Below, piece after piece: positions 9,801-18,500 of a stretch of DNA of 62,713 nt. Source of the DNA: Bdellovibrionales bacterium GWA2_49_15. GTDB taxonomy: Bacteria; Bdellovibrionota; Bacteriovoracia; Bacteriovoracales; Bacteriovoracaceae. The stretch spans positions 1 to 62,713 of the forward strand of contig MEPP01000019.1 of assembly GCA_001769855.1 (NCBI GenBank), written 5' to 3'. Each line of letters begins with the position of its first letter. Positions within the stretch are counted from its first letter, which is position 1. Under the pieces are notes generated by a model. That model had not been told where the DNA came from, searched no databases, and was given only the letters and a program-made list of their open reading frames with translations. Position numbers and translations under genes: made by a program.

Positions 9801-12800
9801 TTGCTTACCTTGGATGCCAAGAGTTCGCACGATTCGCGGGGAATTAGCAATTATCGTTTTATCATCTCTAAAGGCGAGGAGGAGTTAGTCAACTCACCCC
9901 AAACAAGTCCGCTTTACTCACAGAATTTAACCAGCGCTGGAAGCTACACCGCCAAAGTGATCGTAACTGATGACCAGGGCGCGACAGGCATCGAGGAAAA
10001 AACTTTTACCATAGGCGAGAATACACCTCCTGTGGCCAGTCTAGCGCTTTTAAATGAAATGCCCGTTACCGCTCCATTCGTCTCTCAACTTTCTGCCGCT
10101 TTATCGAGCGACGATGAAGGCATTGTCTCATACCAATATTTTCAAGGCGACGGGACAAGTGAGACGTTAACCACCCCGACGCATTCTCGAATTATCACTG
10201 TAGCAGGCCCCTACATTCCACGTGTGGTTGTTACTGACCGCCAAGGAGAAACGAGCGAGGCGACACTTAGCTACACGGCCGAAGAAAGGCCCCCCCGAGT
10301 AGAAAATAATCCCCCGACCATCACCTTTTCGCCCGAGGAAGGGCTTCTTAACGCCAACCCTGGCGTTGTCACCGCACAATTAAGTGATGAGTCTGACATC
10401 GACATCTCGCGCTTTGTAATCAAGTTGGGCCCGACCATTTTGTCGCCCTCAGAATATTCTTATGACGTTTTTTCTAAAAAGCTTGAGATCGACGTTCTTT
10501 CATATCTGGAATCGCTCTCTCCCATGGAAGAGGCGCTTGTTTCGGTTCGTGCCGTGGATATTCATGGAAATTTATCTTCCCGTGCCGCACTTTATGTCAT
10601 GGATTGGAATAATCCTGACGTAGCAGGGCCAATTTTTAACTTCATACCGGGCGGCGGTTCCTTATCCACTCTCACACCGACGGTTCAAATTGCTATTTTT
10701 GACAAGAGTGGAGCGGACTATTCAGGCCTTTCTTTATCTTTAAATGACATTCCAGTGCCTACGGACAATTACACTGTGGATGAGGCACAAAATAAAATCA
10801 CCGTAAACTTTGATTCATCTTTTTCTTTAAGCGATCAGACCTTTTCCGTTTTAAAAATTGAAATTTCTGACACCCTCGGCAATCTCGCCCGAGGCAAGGT
10901 GGGCCTTGATACCATGGGGCATGAAGTGGTCACCATTGAGCGAGGTGGACAGGAGGCCTTAGGATTTGAGGCCGGACGCTGGCACTCGTGTGCGGTGATG
11001 AATACGGGTGGAGTTCGCTGCTGGGGCCGTTACAGTGAAGGCCAATTAGGCTACGGAACCATGAACCTAAACAAACCTCCGGCCTTTTATGGCGATGTTC
11101 CTCTTTTTACTTCTTCAGAACTCACCTCAGGAGTAAAGGTCGAGCAGTTAGTCAGCATTTCACACAATAACTGCGTCCTCACCAGCTTTGGCAATGTCAG
11201 GTGCTGGGGTGACAATACCTTTGGCGAGCTAGGCCTTGGACATACTAGTCACATAGGTGACAATGAGCCAGCAAGTAGTGCTGGTTACACATCCCTGCTC
11301 ACTGCTGCCGAATTGGCAGATGGAATAAAAGTCAAAAAAATCTCAGGAAATTGGTCAACGATTTGCGCACTATTTACCAATGGAGGAGTCAGATGCTGGG
11401 GTAGTAACTCAGGATATGTTCGAGGCGACAAATCACCAAGCACAGCTAATCTGGGTGACAACGAACTGCCCTCCTCTGTTCCCATGATTTCTCTGGGAGG
11501 ACCGGCCGTTGACATAACCGTAACCCAATCTTCCGCCTGCGCTTTGCTCAATATGCCTACTGGCGAAGAGATGCGCTGCTGGGGCCATGGCGGCTGGGGA
11601 GCACTCGGGCTTGGATATACAATCTCCATTGGAGATGATGAATATCCTTCAGACATGACTGTTTTCACCCAAGTCCTTTCGCCCACAGAAAAGGCCCAAG
11701 GCCGAATGATCAGTAGCATGGCCTCCTCTGCCTATGCCAATTGCGTGCATTTTGAAGACAAGGGTGTGCGTTGCTGGGGAACTAATACAAACGGTGGAAT
11801 CGGTTATCCTAACAAAACCGTGATTGGCGATAATGAACTTCCCTATACTGTAGGGGATGTGCAAATCTTATCCCCAGCGGAACTTGCGGCCGGACGCAAA
11901 GTAGAGTTGTTACGAATGGGCATTCAGGATACCACATGCGCTATAATAAACGATGGTGCTATCCGTTGCTTTGGCAAAAATATTTATGGAAATCTTGGTA
12001 TTGGTCACACCAGTAATATTGGCGACGATGAGTACCCATACACTGCGGGCGATGTGCCTGTCTTTACTGCCGCAGAAATTGCAGCAGGCAGAAAAGTTGT
12101 TGATGTTTTAATCGGGTTTGACCACACCTGCATCACAAGTGATCTAGGCATGGTGAAATGTTTTGGCGGAAATTATTCCTGGCAACTGGGGCTGGGTGCC
12201 GGTGCCGCAGACTTTGTTGGTGACTACGAATTCCCTTCCGAGCTGTCTGTATTTTCTCAAATTCTTTCCTCCTCTGAGAAAATTGGAGGACGAAGCATTG
12301 ACCAGACAACATCTGGTGGCGACTCACATTGCACACTCTTTAACGATAAGGGCGTACGTTGCTGGGGTAATAATGTCTATGGCCAAATTGGGTATCCTGG
12401 ATTGCTCAAAGTTGGAAACGCTGAACTCCCTTTATCCGTAGGTGATGTACAGATTTTATCACAAGCAGAAATCTCTGCAGGCAGAAGTGTAGAGGTATTA
12501 CGACAAGGCAGGCGACACACATGCGCGATTTTAAATGATGGCGGCCTTCGCTGTTTTGGATATAACGGCGTCGCAAGCTTGGGCCTTGGCCACTTAAACA
12601 ATATAGGCGATGATGAATCGCCCTATACCGCCGATGATGTTTCAGTCTTCACTCCGACAGAAATTCTGGAAGGACGCAAGGTCATAGATGTGGCCGTGGG
12701 ATATGATCACACCTGCATAGTGAATGATTTAGGCCAAGTTAAATGCTGGGGGGATAATCACCAATATCAATTAGGATATTTAGGTTCTGGTGCAGACACT

Positions 12801-15500
12801 TTAGGCGACAATGAGCTGCCCTCCTCTTATGGATATGTTGATATGGGTGGTGCTGTGCAGTTGACCCCAGATGGCCTGGACACTCCGAGAACAGCAACAG
12901 CATTTGGAGCCGGCCAATTTTATACCTGCGCTATGCTGGTGGATGATTCCTTGCGCTGCTGGGGTATCAACAATAACGGCCAATTAGGTCTTGGGAGTTT
13001 AAATCCCTTTCCTAGTCAAACTAAAACTCCCGCCGCTTTGGGGAATGTTCCTCTTTTTACAGCGAGTGAACTTAGCAGTGGAGAAAAAATCAAAGAATTA
13101 ATCAGCGAATTTCTAAATAATTGCGTACTCACAAATTTTAGCCATGTGCGCTGCTGGGGGTACAACGCTTCAGGAGAACTTGGACTCGGACACACCAATA
13201 AAATTGGCGACAATGAACCGGCGAGTGCGGCAGGTTTTGTTTCTCTTTTGTCGGCAGACGAAATCGCTCAAGGTGTTTTAGTCGATAAAATTGCTGGACA
13301 CAACAGCACCTGCGCCCATCTCTCCAATGGAAATGTGCGCTGTTTTGGGCCGAACTCCAACTACATCATGGGCAATAGAACGGCCAGCACCGCTCATATT
13401 GGAGACAACGAACTCCCTTCCAGTATTCCCCCCGTTTCGCTTGGAGGTTCAGCGATAGAGATAACCGTTGGTGGAGTTAGCGCCTGTGCTCGATTAAATA
13501 TGTCCGGTGGTGAGGAGATGCGCTGCTGGGGGAATGGGGCATATGGTGGTCTCGGTCTCGCCGCAACCTATGGACAGTCTATCGGCGACAACGAACTGCC
13601 ATCCTCATATTCTTACGTCAACTTAGGTGGGGCCGTATCCATCCCTATTGAGACAACCACCCTCGCCGCCCATTTTACTGCCACCCCTGAATATGGCCCC
13701 GTGCCATTGTCGGTTTATTTTGATGCAACTAGCGCCTCTTCCACCGCCGGGACGATTGCCTCTTTCCACTACGAAATTTATAACGACTTTAATCTGCTTG
13801 ATGAATTTTATGGGCCGTCACCGACCTTGCTCTATGTCTTCTTGACTCCTGATACCTATATTATCCGACTGACCATTACGGACAACGTGGGAAATACTGC
13901 AACCGAAGACAAAATCATTACCGTGGGTGACAGGACAATTTCGCCGGTGGCGATTTTAAACGTCACCCCTAATACTGGAAAACTGCCTTTGACGGCCACT
14001 CTTGATGCCTCTCTCTCCTACTCCGCCCTTTATGGAATTAATAACTTCAACTTCCATTTTGGCGATGGAGTGGAACTCACCACAACCTCACCTGTGGTCT
14101 CTTACACCTATACAACTTTTGGACCATTTAGGCCTTACGTGGTGGTGACGGACAACATGGGGCAATCCACCACCTCGCTCAAACATGCCGTCGTTGCCGA
14201 TTCTCTTAACTACGCCCCCGTGGCCGTGCTTAATTGCCTGATGCAGGAAGGCCGCAGCGTAGTTTGCCGGACCCTCGGCTCCTATGATGTGGATGGAAAA
14301 ATTTCCGCTATCTTAATCGACTTTGGTGACGGAATCTCGATCTCGTCACCTTTGACCGGCGAGGATTTTTTCCATACCTTCCCTGAAGGCGGAAAAGGAC
14401 GCTATACTATTTTCGCGCGAATTGCCGACGAGTTTGGGCTGATTTCAGAGGCCTCAAGCACTGTCCAATACGATTTTAACCAACCCCAGATTGCGGCCAC
14501 AATCAGCAACTCGGTTCTCACCAACTCGAACATTGGCAAGCTTGATGTTCATGTCAGCGATGAATCACAGACTTTGACCCGTATCTATCTAAATGAAATG
14601 CTCATCCGCTCAACCTATGAGAAAAACTTTTCCATCTATCTGACCTACCGGGAAGGTGGAAACAGTATCCGTATAGAGGCGACCGATCTCGCCGGCAATC
14701 AGAAAATTGAGGACCTGGCCCCGGTTACTTTGGACCAAAGCCCGCCTTTCATTTTGTCCATGACTCCAAATTCCGGTGCAAACTTGGAGCGCTTGAATGT
14801 GGAAATTTTAGGCACGGCAAGTGAGAACCTTCAATCCGCAAGCGCAAACGGAGAAGCACTCACCGTGAGTGAGGCAAGCTTTAGCAAAAATATCAGTATG
14901 CCCGAGGGCAGTAATCTGCCTCTTCTCATCGTCTTAACCGACCTGGCGGGAAATCGTGCGACCTTTACCAGAAGCGTGAATGTTTTCCGTCGAAACCTGA
15001 TTGCCGAACTTATCAGCATCAACCCGTCCTCCACCTCGCTCTCAAAACTGATTATCAGCGGGGCCCCCGATGCCGCACGACCTGGCATCTTGATTAAAAT
15101 AAAAACCTCACTTTTTGGTTCTGATGAGATCATTGCCGGAAATGATGGCAGCTTTGAGTTTGAAACGGATTATTTTAATCAAGTAGAGCTTTCCGCCACC
15201 GATTATTTTAACCGCACCGATACGGTGACAAAAAACTACCAGGCCTTGACCACGCTTTCGGGCGTGGTTAAAGATGCCTTAAGTGGCAACCCCATTTCTG
15301 GAATTACGGTTAAAATTTTAAGCTCAAACCAAAGTGCCCAGACCGATAGCGAGGGCGTCTTTACCATTTCAAACCCGATTACCGGCGACCACAGTATTGA
15401 AATTGATGGCACCGCACTCCAAATCGCCGGCAGAAGTTATTCAAAATCGAGTTGCCGATCTCGATCGGCAACCTGCAAGAAAATGCTTTCCCACGCGTGA
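3807..15500 (+). CDS. Giant PKD/RCC1 repeat surface protein, N-terminal part (frameshifted)
   Basis: This 3,897-residue frame starts at the ATG at 3807, with GGAG six bases upstream and a signal peptide (MRIILVLLLIVFAVGLHA). In order: a DNRLRE-type domain (about 20-215); a Pro/Thr linker (nt 4462-4530); one PKD domain; a coiled coil (about 440-500); four Ig/cadherin-like segments (nt 5760-6880); twelve PKD-like repeats (nt 7110-10250); 14 RCC1-like RCWG..N..GQLG repeats (nt 10940-13640); three more PKD repeats; Ig-like segments; and a carboxypeptidase-regulatory-like domain (SGVVKDALSGNPISG). The frame then runs into junk (after 15446) and stops at 15500, while the homologous reading continues in the -1 frame. 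Adhesion or a secreted scaffold is the likely role. The size is unlike any neighbour. Confidence 0.8.
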   Translation: MRIILVLLLIVFAVGLHAAEVVNISVEADSYLRQGSPNQNQGADAIAVIQESGKNRALLRFNTQAIKQTSAATLISAKLRLYISQNANNWGTTGRDIGIYTLTQSWTEMGVTWNCRNDLNPSNSSTDCPGEEWTMYSGTHPELHPYNATPIAMRTITNNLTGNIEIDVTSYIQDILHDSINNYGLMVRKIIENDPGHLEVGTKESNLPAKLILTYESAPIPTPTPTVVPTQTPTPVPTPPAITDMPSATLHVSSMSGEVPLTTNFDFSNIKGSNTSITLYFDDGTSAIYTGTALSHLFSDQGIYKVVAVYQDDQGHSNQTEETIIVTGMSPALKMANSGIWITPNKMNPVTRQAGEKVVISGEICKVWKGAFLVTPICREMNDQNIQVTAYFPDQAHEVSHLVTITKVGNRRFFSFETPELKSSDLNQFSLTVGNIPPRVKQLLATKTRLELRVTALEAQLASLRLISGNEAKINRLTSSMNTLKTVITKITSQLSTRPEIIAEYRLPLQVEHAPSAQLYYASMFAGFKFEAGTLPGVKFEDESDTVKMKITNLANLPSNLPDDSDLVDFEGDTRLTADNDEHFYYAEFYDKGILVHTSVPKIMNANDAISYDHTVAHFASASSQDFTIELYRKKTANGTQARRWGRLEFNIPVVRDAVPPVWVAPISPLPEQHFLGEFPDLYAHVQDSSGVLNLASAKISINGTEQDAITETLPNGLVKVSGVKPLNPQDGPYSILYSIRDQSGNFATPNPLNRSFFFDKTPPAVSVNLAEGQIVRTPTFALMAQASDLSHFSLEFILNGTKIATSEEDTTNLNLNLNSGNNVLTILAVDALHNQSITSLNIFYDNAPPVIFLSHQNLHLTREGTYAMRVNVEDASLKKVDIFQNSTLVATQTGTQGQNFNLNLALFEGANAIRIVAYDMGDYSSEEWVFVTRDSVAPVLTLTSPSSPFITKENGMTIAGTFNEGLSLLTINNQNIAFDNINKKFEANIPLVNGTQAILIHAVDLAGNSGDLSLSGESVTINIADTLNLFQKQYLALAKSGGNTVISAPAGAVLVPNSKILITTNTGESRDVTVDNDGSFFVTIPAFLSATLSVTAPLIPPAFAQFTAQSMAPTAPLSVLFFADTSGQEIAELTWSFGEGTSVTTTFDNMRFDYLSAGDYFVSLTVKNAGGAQHTSTQMIRVGGGMIAAFSLPVTRGNAPFYLALDASSSFDLGQITSFRFESSNGIVVENPYPFALMVLETPGVHQITLKVKNAAMEEAVSSPIAVTVNAPPTLSVDGQILKAKAPGQVKVTATSSDSDSSGPVRFRYNFNDGTPIIETTATSLEHILSTAQTYNITVEAIDSDNAFASAHTSVTILDNIAPVALVTANVQTGHIPLHINLNASGSTDDEGIVNFGYAVGSGPEVLTTSSSFLTTINTVGNTTIFVRVLDRQGLEALASVNINALPPNQPPVANLVLSASSGIAPLELEADASGSSDDFGIADFTFIISDGRRIVSSTPKIPLTFLNPGIYAIAVIVKDSAGVEVTSAPISVTVLKPPRAYFIATPLIDTVPVVVSLISTQGGDGAPIVRTSWSCGNGQTFAALSFSASCSFNTVGEFVTSLEVEDSFGEINTYTRTIQVKENHAPNAYLTQSALSGRAPLLVTFNASASTDDSKIENYKLECTGPNSEISVVNQTTSLFLKTFTSAGEYICKLTVSDRQGLVSSKSASVSVLGPNTAPIASFTLNKSWANTTDKITVDASASSDDSKVSAYRLSLGNGSIVTGRTPIFEISYLTAGSFSLSMIVIDDEGLPSAPTVMTEIRINARPVALLSSSRLEGNPGEEFIFNAGGSSDSDGTITQYKLEVEGTTLTQSSPIFPYTFSTGGIKTITLTAVDNDGAKSFKSMHVNINSAPVALAQAYPISGEFPLLVSFDLSKSSDNEGIVRYEANYGDGQSATLTSPGQNHLYQNPGEFLAQFTAFDRMGLSHTVSVLITVLPNASPVASLEFTLSHGKAPSLLTLDAKSSHDSRGISNYRFIISKGEEELVNSPQTSPLYSQNLTSAGSYTAKVIVTDDQGATGIEEKTFTIGENTPPVASLALLNEMPVTAPFVSQLSAALSSDDEGIVSYQYFQGDGTSETLTTPTHSRIITVAGPYIPRVVVTDRQGETSEATLSYTAEERPPRVENNPPTITFSPEEGLLNANPGVVTAQLSDESDIDISRFVIKLGPTILSPSEYSYDVFSKKLEIDVLSYLESLSPMEEALVSVRAVDIHGNLSSRAALYVMDWNNPDVAGPIFNFIPGGGSLSTLTPTVQIAIFDKSGADYSGLSLSLNDIPVPTDNYTVDEAQNKITVNFDSSFSLSDQTFSVLKIEISDTLGNLARGKVGLDTMGHEVVTIERGGQEALGFEAGRWHSCAVMNTGGVRCWGRYSEGQLGYGTMNLNKPPAFYGDVPLFTSSELTSGVKVEQLVSISHNNCVLTSFGNVRCWGDNTFGELGLGHTSHIGDNEPASSAGYTSLLTAAELADGIKVKKISGNWSTICALFTNGGVRCWGSNSGYVRGDKSPSTANLGDNELPSSVPMISLGGPAVDITVTQSSACALLNMPTGEEMRCWGHGGWGALGLGYTISIGDDEYPSDMTVFTQVLSPTEKAQGRMISSMASSAYANCVHFEDKGVRCWGTNTNGGIGYPNKTVIGDNELPYTVGDVQILSPAELAAGRKVELLRMGIQDTTCAIINDGAIRCFGKNIYGNLGIGHTSNIGDDEYPYTAGDVPVFTAAEIAAGRKVVDVLIGFDHTCITSDLGMVKCFGGNYSWQLGLGAGAADFVGDYEFPSELSVFSQILSSSEKIGGRSIDQTTSGGDSHCTLFNDKGVRCWGNNVYGQIGYPGLLKVGNAELPLSVGDVQILSQAEISAGRSVEVLRQGRRHTCAILNDGGLRCFGYNGVASLGLGHLNNIGDDESPYTADDVSVFTPTEILEGRKVIDVAVGYDHTCIVNDLGQVKCWGDNHQYQLGYLGSGADTLGDNELPSSYGYVDMGGAVQLTPDGLDTPRTATAFGAGQFYTCAMLVDDSLRCWGINNNGQLGLGSLNPFPSQTKTPAALGNVPLFTASELSSGEKIKELISEFLNNCVLTNFSHVRCWGYNASGELGLGHTNKIGDNEPASAAGFVSLLSADEIAQGVLVDKIAGHNSTCAHLSNGNVRCFGPNSNYIMGNRTASTAHIGDNELPSSIPPVSLGGSAIEITVGGVSACARLNMSGGEEMRCWGNGAYGGLGLAATYGQSIGDNELPSSYSYVNLGGAVSIPIETTTLAAHFTATPEYGPVPLSVYFDATSASSTAGTIASFHYEIYNDFNLLDEFYGPSPTLLYVFLTPDTYIIRLTITDNVGNTATEDKIITVGDRTISPVAILNVTPNTGKLPLTATLDASLSYSALYGINNFNFHFGDGVELTTTSPVVSYTYTTFGPFRPYVVVTDNMGQSTTSLKHAVVADSLNYAPVAVLNCLMQEGRSVVCRTLGSYDVDGKISAILIDFGDGISISSPLTGEDFFHTFPEGGKGRYTIFARIADEFGLISEASSTVQYDFNQPQIAATISNSVLTNSNIGKLDVHVSDESQTLTRIYLNEMLIRSTYEKNFSIYLTYREGGNSIRIEATDLAGNQKIEDLAPVTLDQSPPFILSMTPNSGANLERLNVEILGTASENLQSASANGEALTVSEASFSKNISMPEGSNLPLLIVLTDLAGNRATFTRSVNVFRRNLIAELISINPSSTSLSKLIISGAPDAARPGILIKIKTSLFGSDEIIAGNDGSFEFETDYFNQVELSATDYFNRTDTVTKNYQALTTLSGVVKDALSGNPISGITVKILSSNQSAQTDSEGVFTISNPITGDHSIEIDGTALQIAGRSYSKSSCRSRSATCKKMLSHA

Positions 15501-18500
15501 TTTACCTTGCTCCCATTTTGGCCGATGGTACAGAAACCCCTATCGTCCAAGGTGAGGCCATCACGGTCGAGTCTGCCCACGCCGAAGGAGTATCGCTTGA
15601 AATTGCCTCAGATACGACGGTCAATGTACCCCAAGGGGCACGAGAAGCTATCAGCATCGTCGAGATCGTCAAAGAAAGAACCACCGTGGACACACCCTCT
15701 TTCGCCGAACCCGACACCGTTTACGCCCTTGAGCCCTCAGGCACCACTTTATCCAAACCGTCGCCTTTACGCCTTCCCAATGTAAATAATTTTCCGCCGG
15801 GAATGCCAGTTGAAATTATGTCGAAAAATTCTGCAACGGGAAAATGGGATGTTGGTGGCGTCGCCTCTGTTTCCGATGATGGTTTGTGGATTGAGACAGA
15901 GGAAGGCGGTGGCATAAAACACTTTTCAGAAGTCTATGCTGCGCCTCTAGGTCCTAAAATTGCCCAGATCGGCGCACAAGACAAGCCTGGGGCAGACTCA
16001 TTTAATGGTGCCTTAACCACAAGCATTTCTCTTCCATCCTATAAATCCCTCTCGCAAGATATTGCACCCGGGCTCATTTACAATTCACAGTGGGCCAAAC
16101 CGACAACCGCTATTAAAAATTTATTCACTATTCCTGATAAAAAGGTTTCCGTGAGCTTGGATGGCCAGTCTCTTGAACTTTCTACTTATCGTGCCACGTC
16201 CTGGCTTGAACCAGAATATATTACCGCCGAGGTTGAGACAGGCACTCTGCACACAGACAAAATGAAATTTACCGGCGTCCCATATAATTCAGTGATTTCT
16301 TTTGCCCTAGATTTATCAACAAGCCAATCAGGTGTTCAACCTTATAGGGCACATTATGAAATACGACTCAAGCACATGACTATTGTGACGCAAGAACCAC
16401 CCAAATTACTTGGGCACAATATAGGAACGAGGACAGAACTCGAAAGATTCAGCACGCTCTTTTCTGTCTTTCCTCCTGACCTTACAGGGAATATCCATAT
16501 TCAAAACAAATCAAATTCCAGCGCAGGCCGTGGCTGGAAGATTAAGGGTGAGCAGGCCATTTTAAATCCGGAATCACCACGTCTTATGCTTGAAGAAGCA
16601 GATGGCAGTTTCTCGACGTATACGGTGGACAATAGAATTAGTACCATTTATAACCCAGGTACAAAAATCAACTCCGTTGATTTTAACCACTGGCCGGAAT
16701 TATCCCTCGCACAGAACTACAATATAATTTCAACCATATCATTCCAAGATAATCTCGCTGTTTTGAACGAAAAGATCATTCCTCCTATGACTGGAAAATT
16801 TGGACACAATATTGCCATATGCGGACGAGGCAACGGAGATTATTGTTCCCAAATTGAAGATTGCTACAGACAAAAGGTAGATTTTACTTATCGCCGAACC
16901 CCCAATGCTCTATTGAGAATGGCAGATGGTGAATTTCTTCTTGGGGATCTAAGCGGACATATCTTTCAGACGGGGACCTCACTGACCCTGGCCGGCACCT
17001 ACGGCACTCCTCCTACATTTTTTTCGGATATGTTTCCAGGTTATTATCCAAATGACCCGAGAAATACTCCAAGAAATTATTGCAATTCAAGCGATGATAT
17101 CGATTGTGTTGGCGAGTCCGGTTTGGAACATGGAATGCACTTCTACACATCATGCTCGCTATTTCGGTGTACTTATAGCTTCACCGCTTTTGGTGATGAT
17201 ATGCCACAAAGCTGGACTGGCCGCAGCTCCTGGGCGTTTCAACGCGATACTTGTGGCCGACAAGAATACAGAAAATCTTCTGAGGGTCAATATCCGAATC
17301 CCGACTTCGCCGACGGGCCACAAGGCATAAGTAAATTAAACGATATTCGACAAATGATAAGAGGCCCCGGAAACACAATTTTGATTGCCGACTTTGGAAA
17401 TAACAGGATTAGAAGACTCGATCTGACAACTCATGAAACGACCACCTTAGCAGGGACCGGCCAGACGATTGACCATGGTGATGGCAACTTTGCCACCCTC
17501 GCCGGAATTTATCACCCAGCCGCTTTGGCAACGGACGAGGTGGGCAATCTTTATGTTGCCACCGAATCAGGCAGAATCAGAAAAATTGATTCAAGCGGAC
17601 GTATCACAACTATTGCAGGAAATGGTGGCAACTATGGCTTTGAGACAAAAATTGAGGACTCAAGCTTTTTTCAACCTGAAGGATTGGTCTTTGATAATAT
17701 TAACAATTTACTTTATGTTGCGGATACCGGGCATCACAGAATTGTAAAACTAGATTTTACCACAGGCAAGGCCACTGCGGTTGGAGGTACGACCTCATGT
17801 GAAATAGACGCCATCAATTTGATTGGCGATGGGAAACCGGCGCTTGAAGCACAAATCTGCTCACCCACGACACTGGGCCTTGATGACCAACAGAACATTT
17901 TGGTTTTTGAGAAAGCTAGGAAAAGAATTAGAAGGATCAACTTTTCAGGAAGTGAGTTTGGCACCATCGCCTATGTGCCATTTCAAAAGGATAATTCGCA
18001 ACTTGTCAGGAACGCCGATGGTAGTTTTTTACGGACCTTTAGAAGCGGCGACAAAGTTAATTATCGCGCCGACGGAAAAGCTACGAGCATTCTTGAGCGC
18101 GTTGGGCGGACTTGGAATTTTGAATATAATGATGATGGTACTCTTGGTGCCCAAATCGATCCTGTAGGTTCGAGAATAAATTATGTCTATAGCAGTGGAA
18201 AACTTGAAAAAATTATCGATCCCGCAAATCGGGAGACACGTTTTTATTATTCTGGAAACGACTTGAATCAAGTAGTCTACCCTGATGGCACCGCTACACA
18301 ATACGGCCACAACGGCGATGGCCTCATCACATCAGAGACCAATCAGCGCGGCTTTACCACAAGCTACGAATTTAACGATTGGAAACGGCTGGCCAAGGTT
18401 ATTCGCCCTGATAATTCAGAAATCGTTATGTCTGACTCCACCTCGGCCACCATGGGTAATAATTATACAAGCGGGGCTTCAGGCCAACTAAAAAAATACG

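Noticed and set aside
10940..13640. Tandem RCC1 repeats considered as an assembly duplication
   Set aside because: The repeats differ at many positions at DNA level, so they are old protein repeats, not an assembly artefact.
4448..15135. Many 60-140 codon frames on the minus strand under the giant gene
   Set aside because: They are shadows of a long GC-balanced coding frame, lack ribosome binding sites, and give low-complexity translations.
15440..15452. Programmed -1 frameshift by a classical slippery heptamer
   Set aside because: The sequence is tca aaa tcg; only the AAA codon can re-pair after slipping, so it does not fit X XXY YYZ. A simple indel is more likely.
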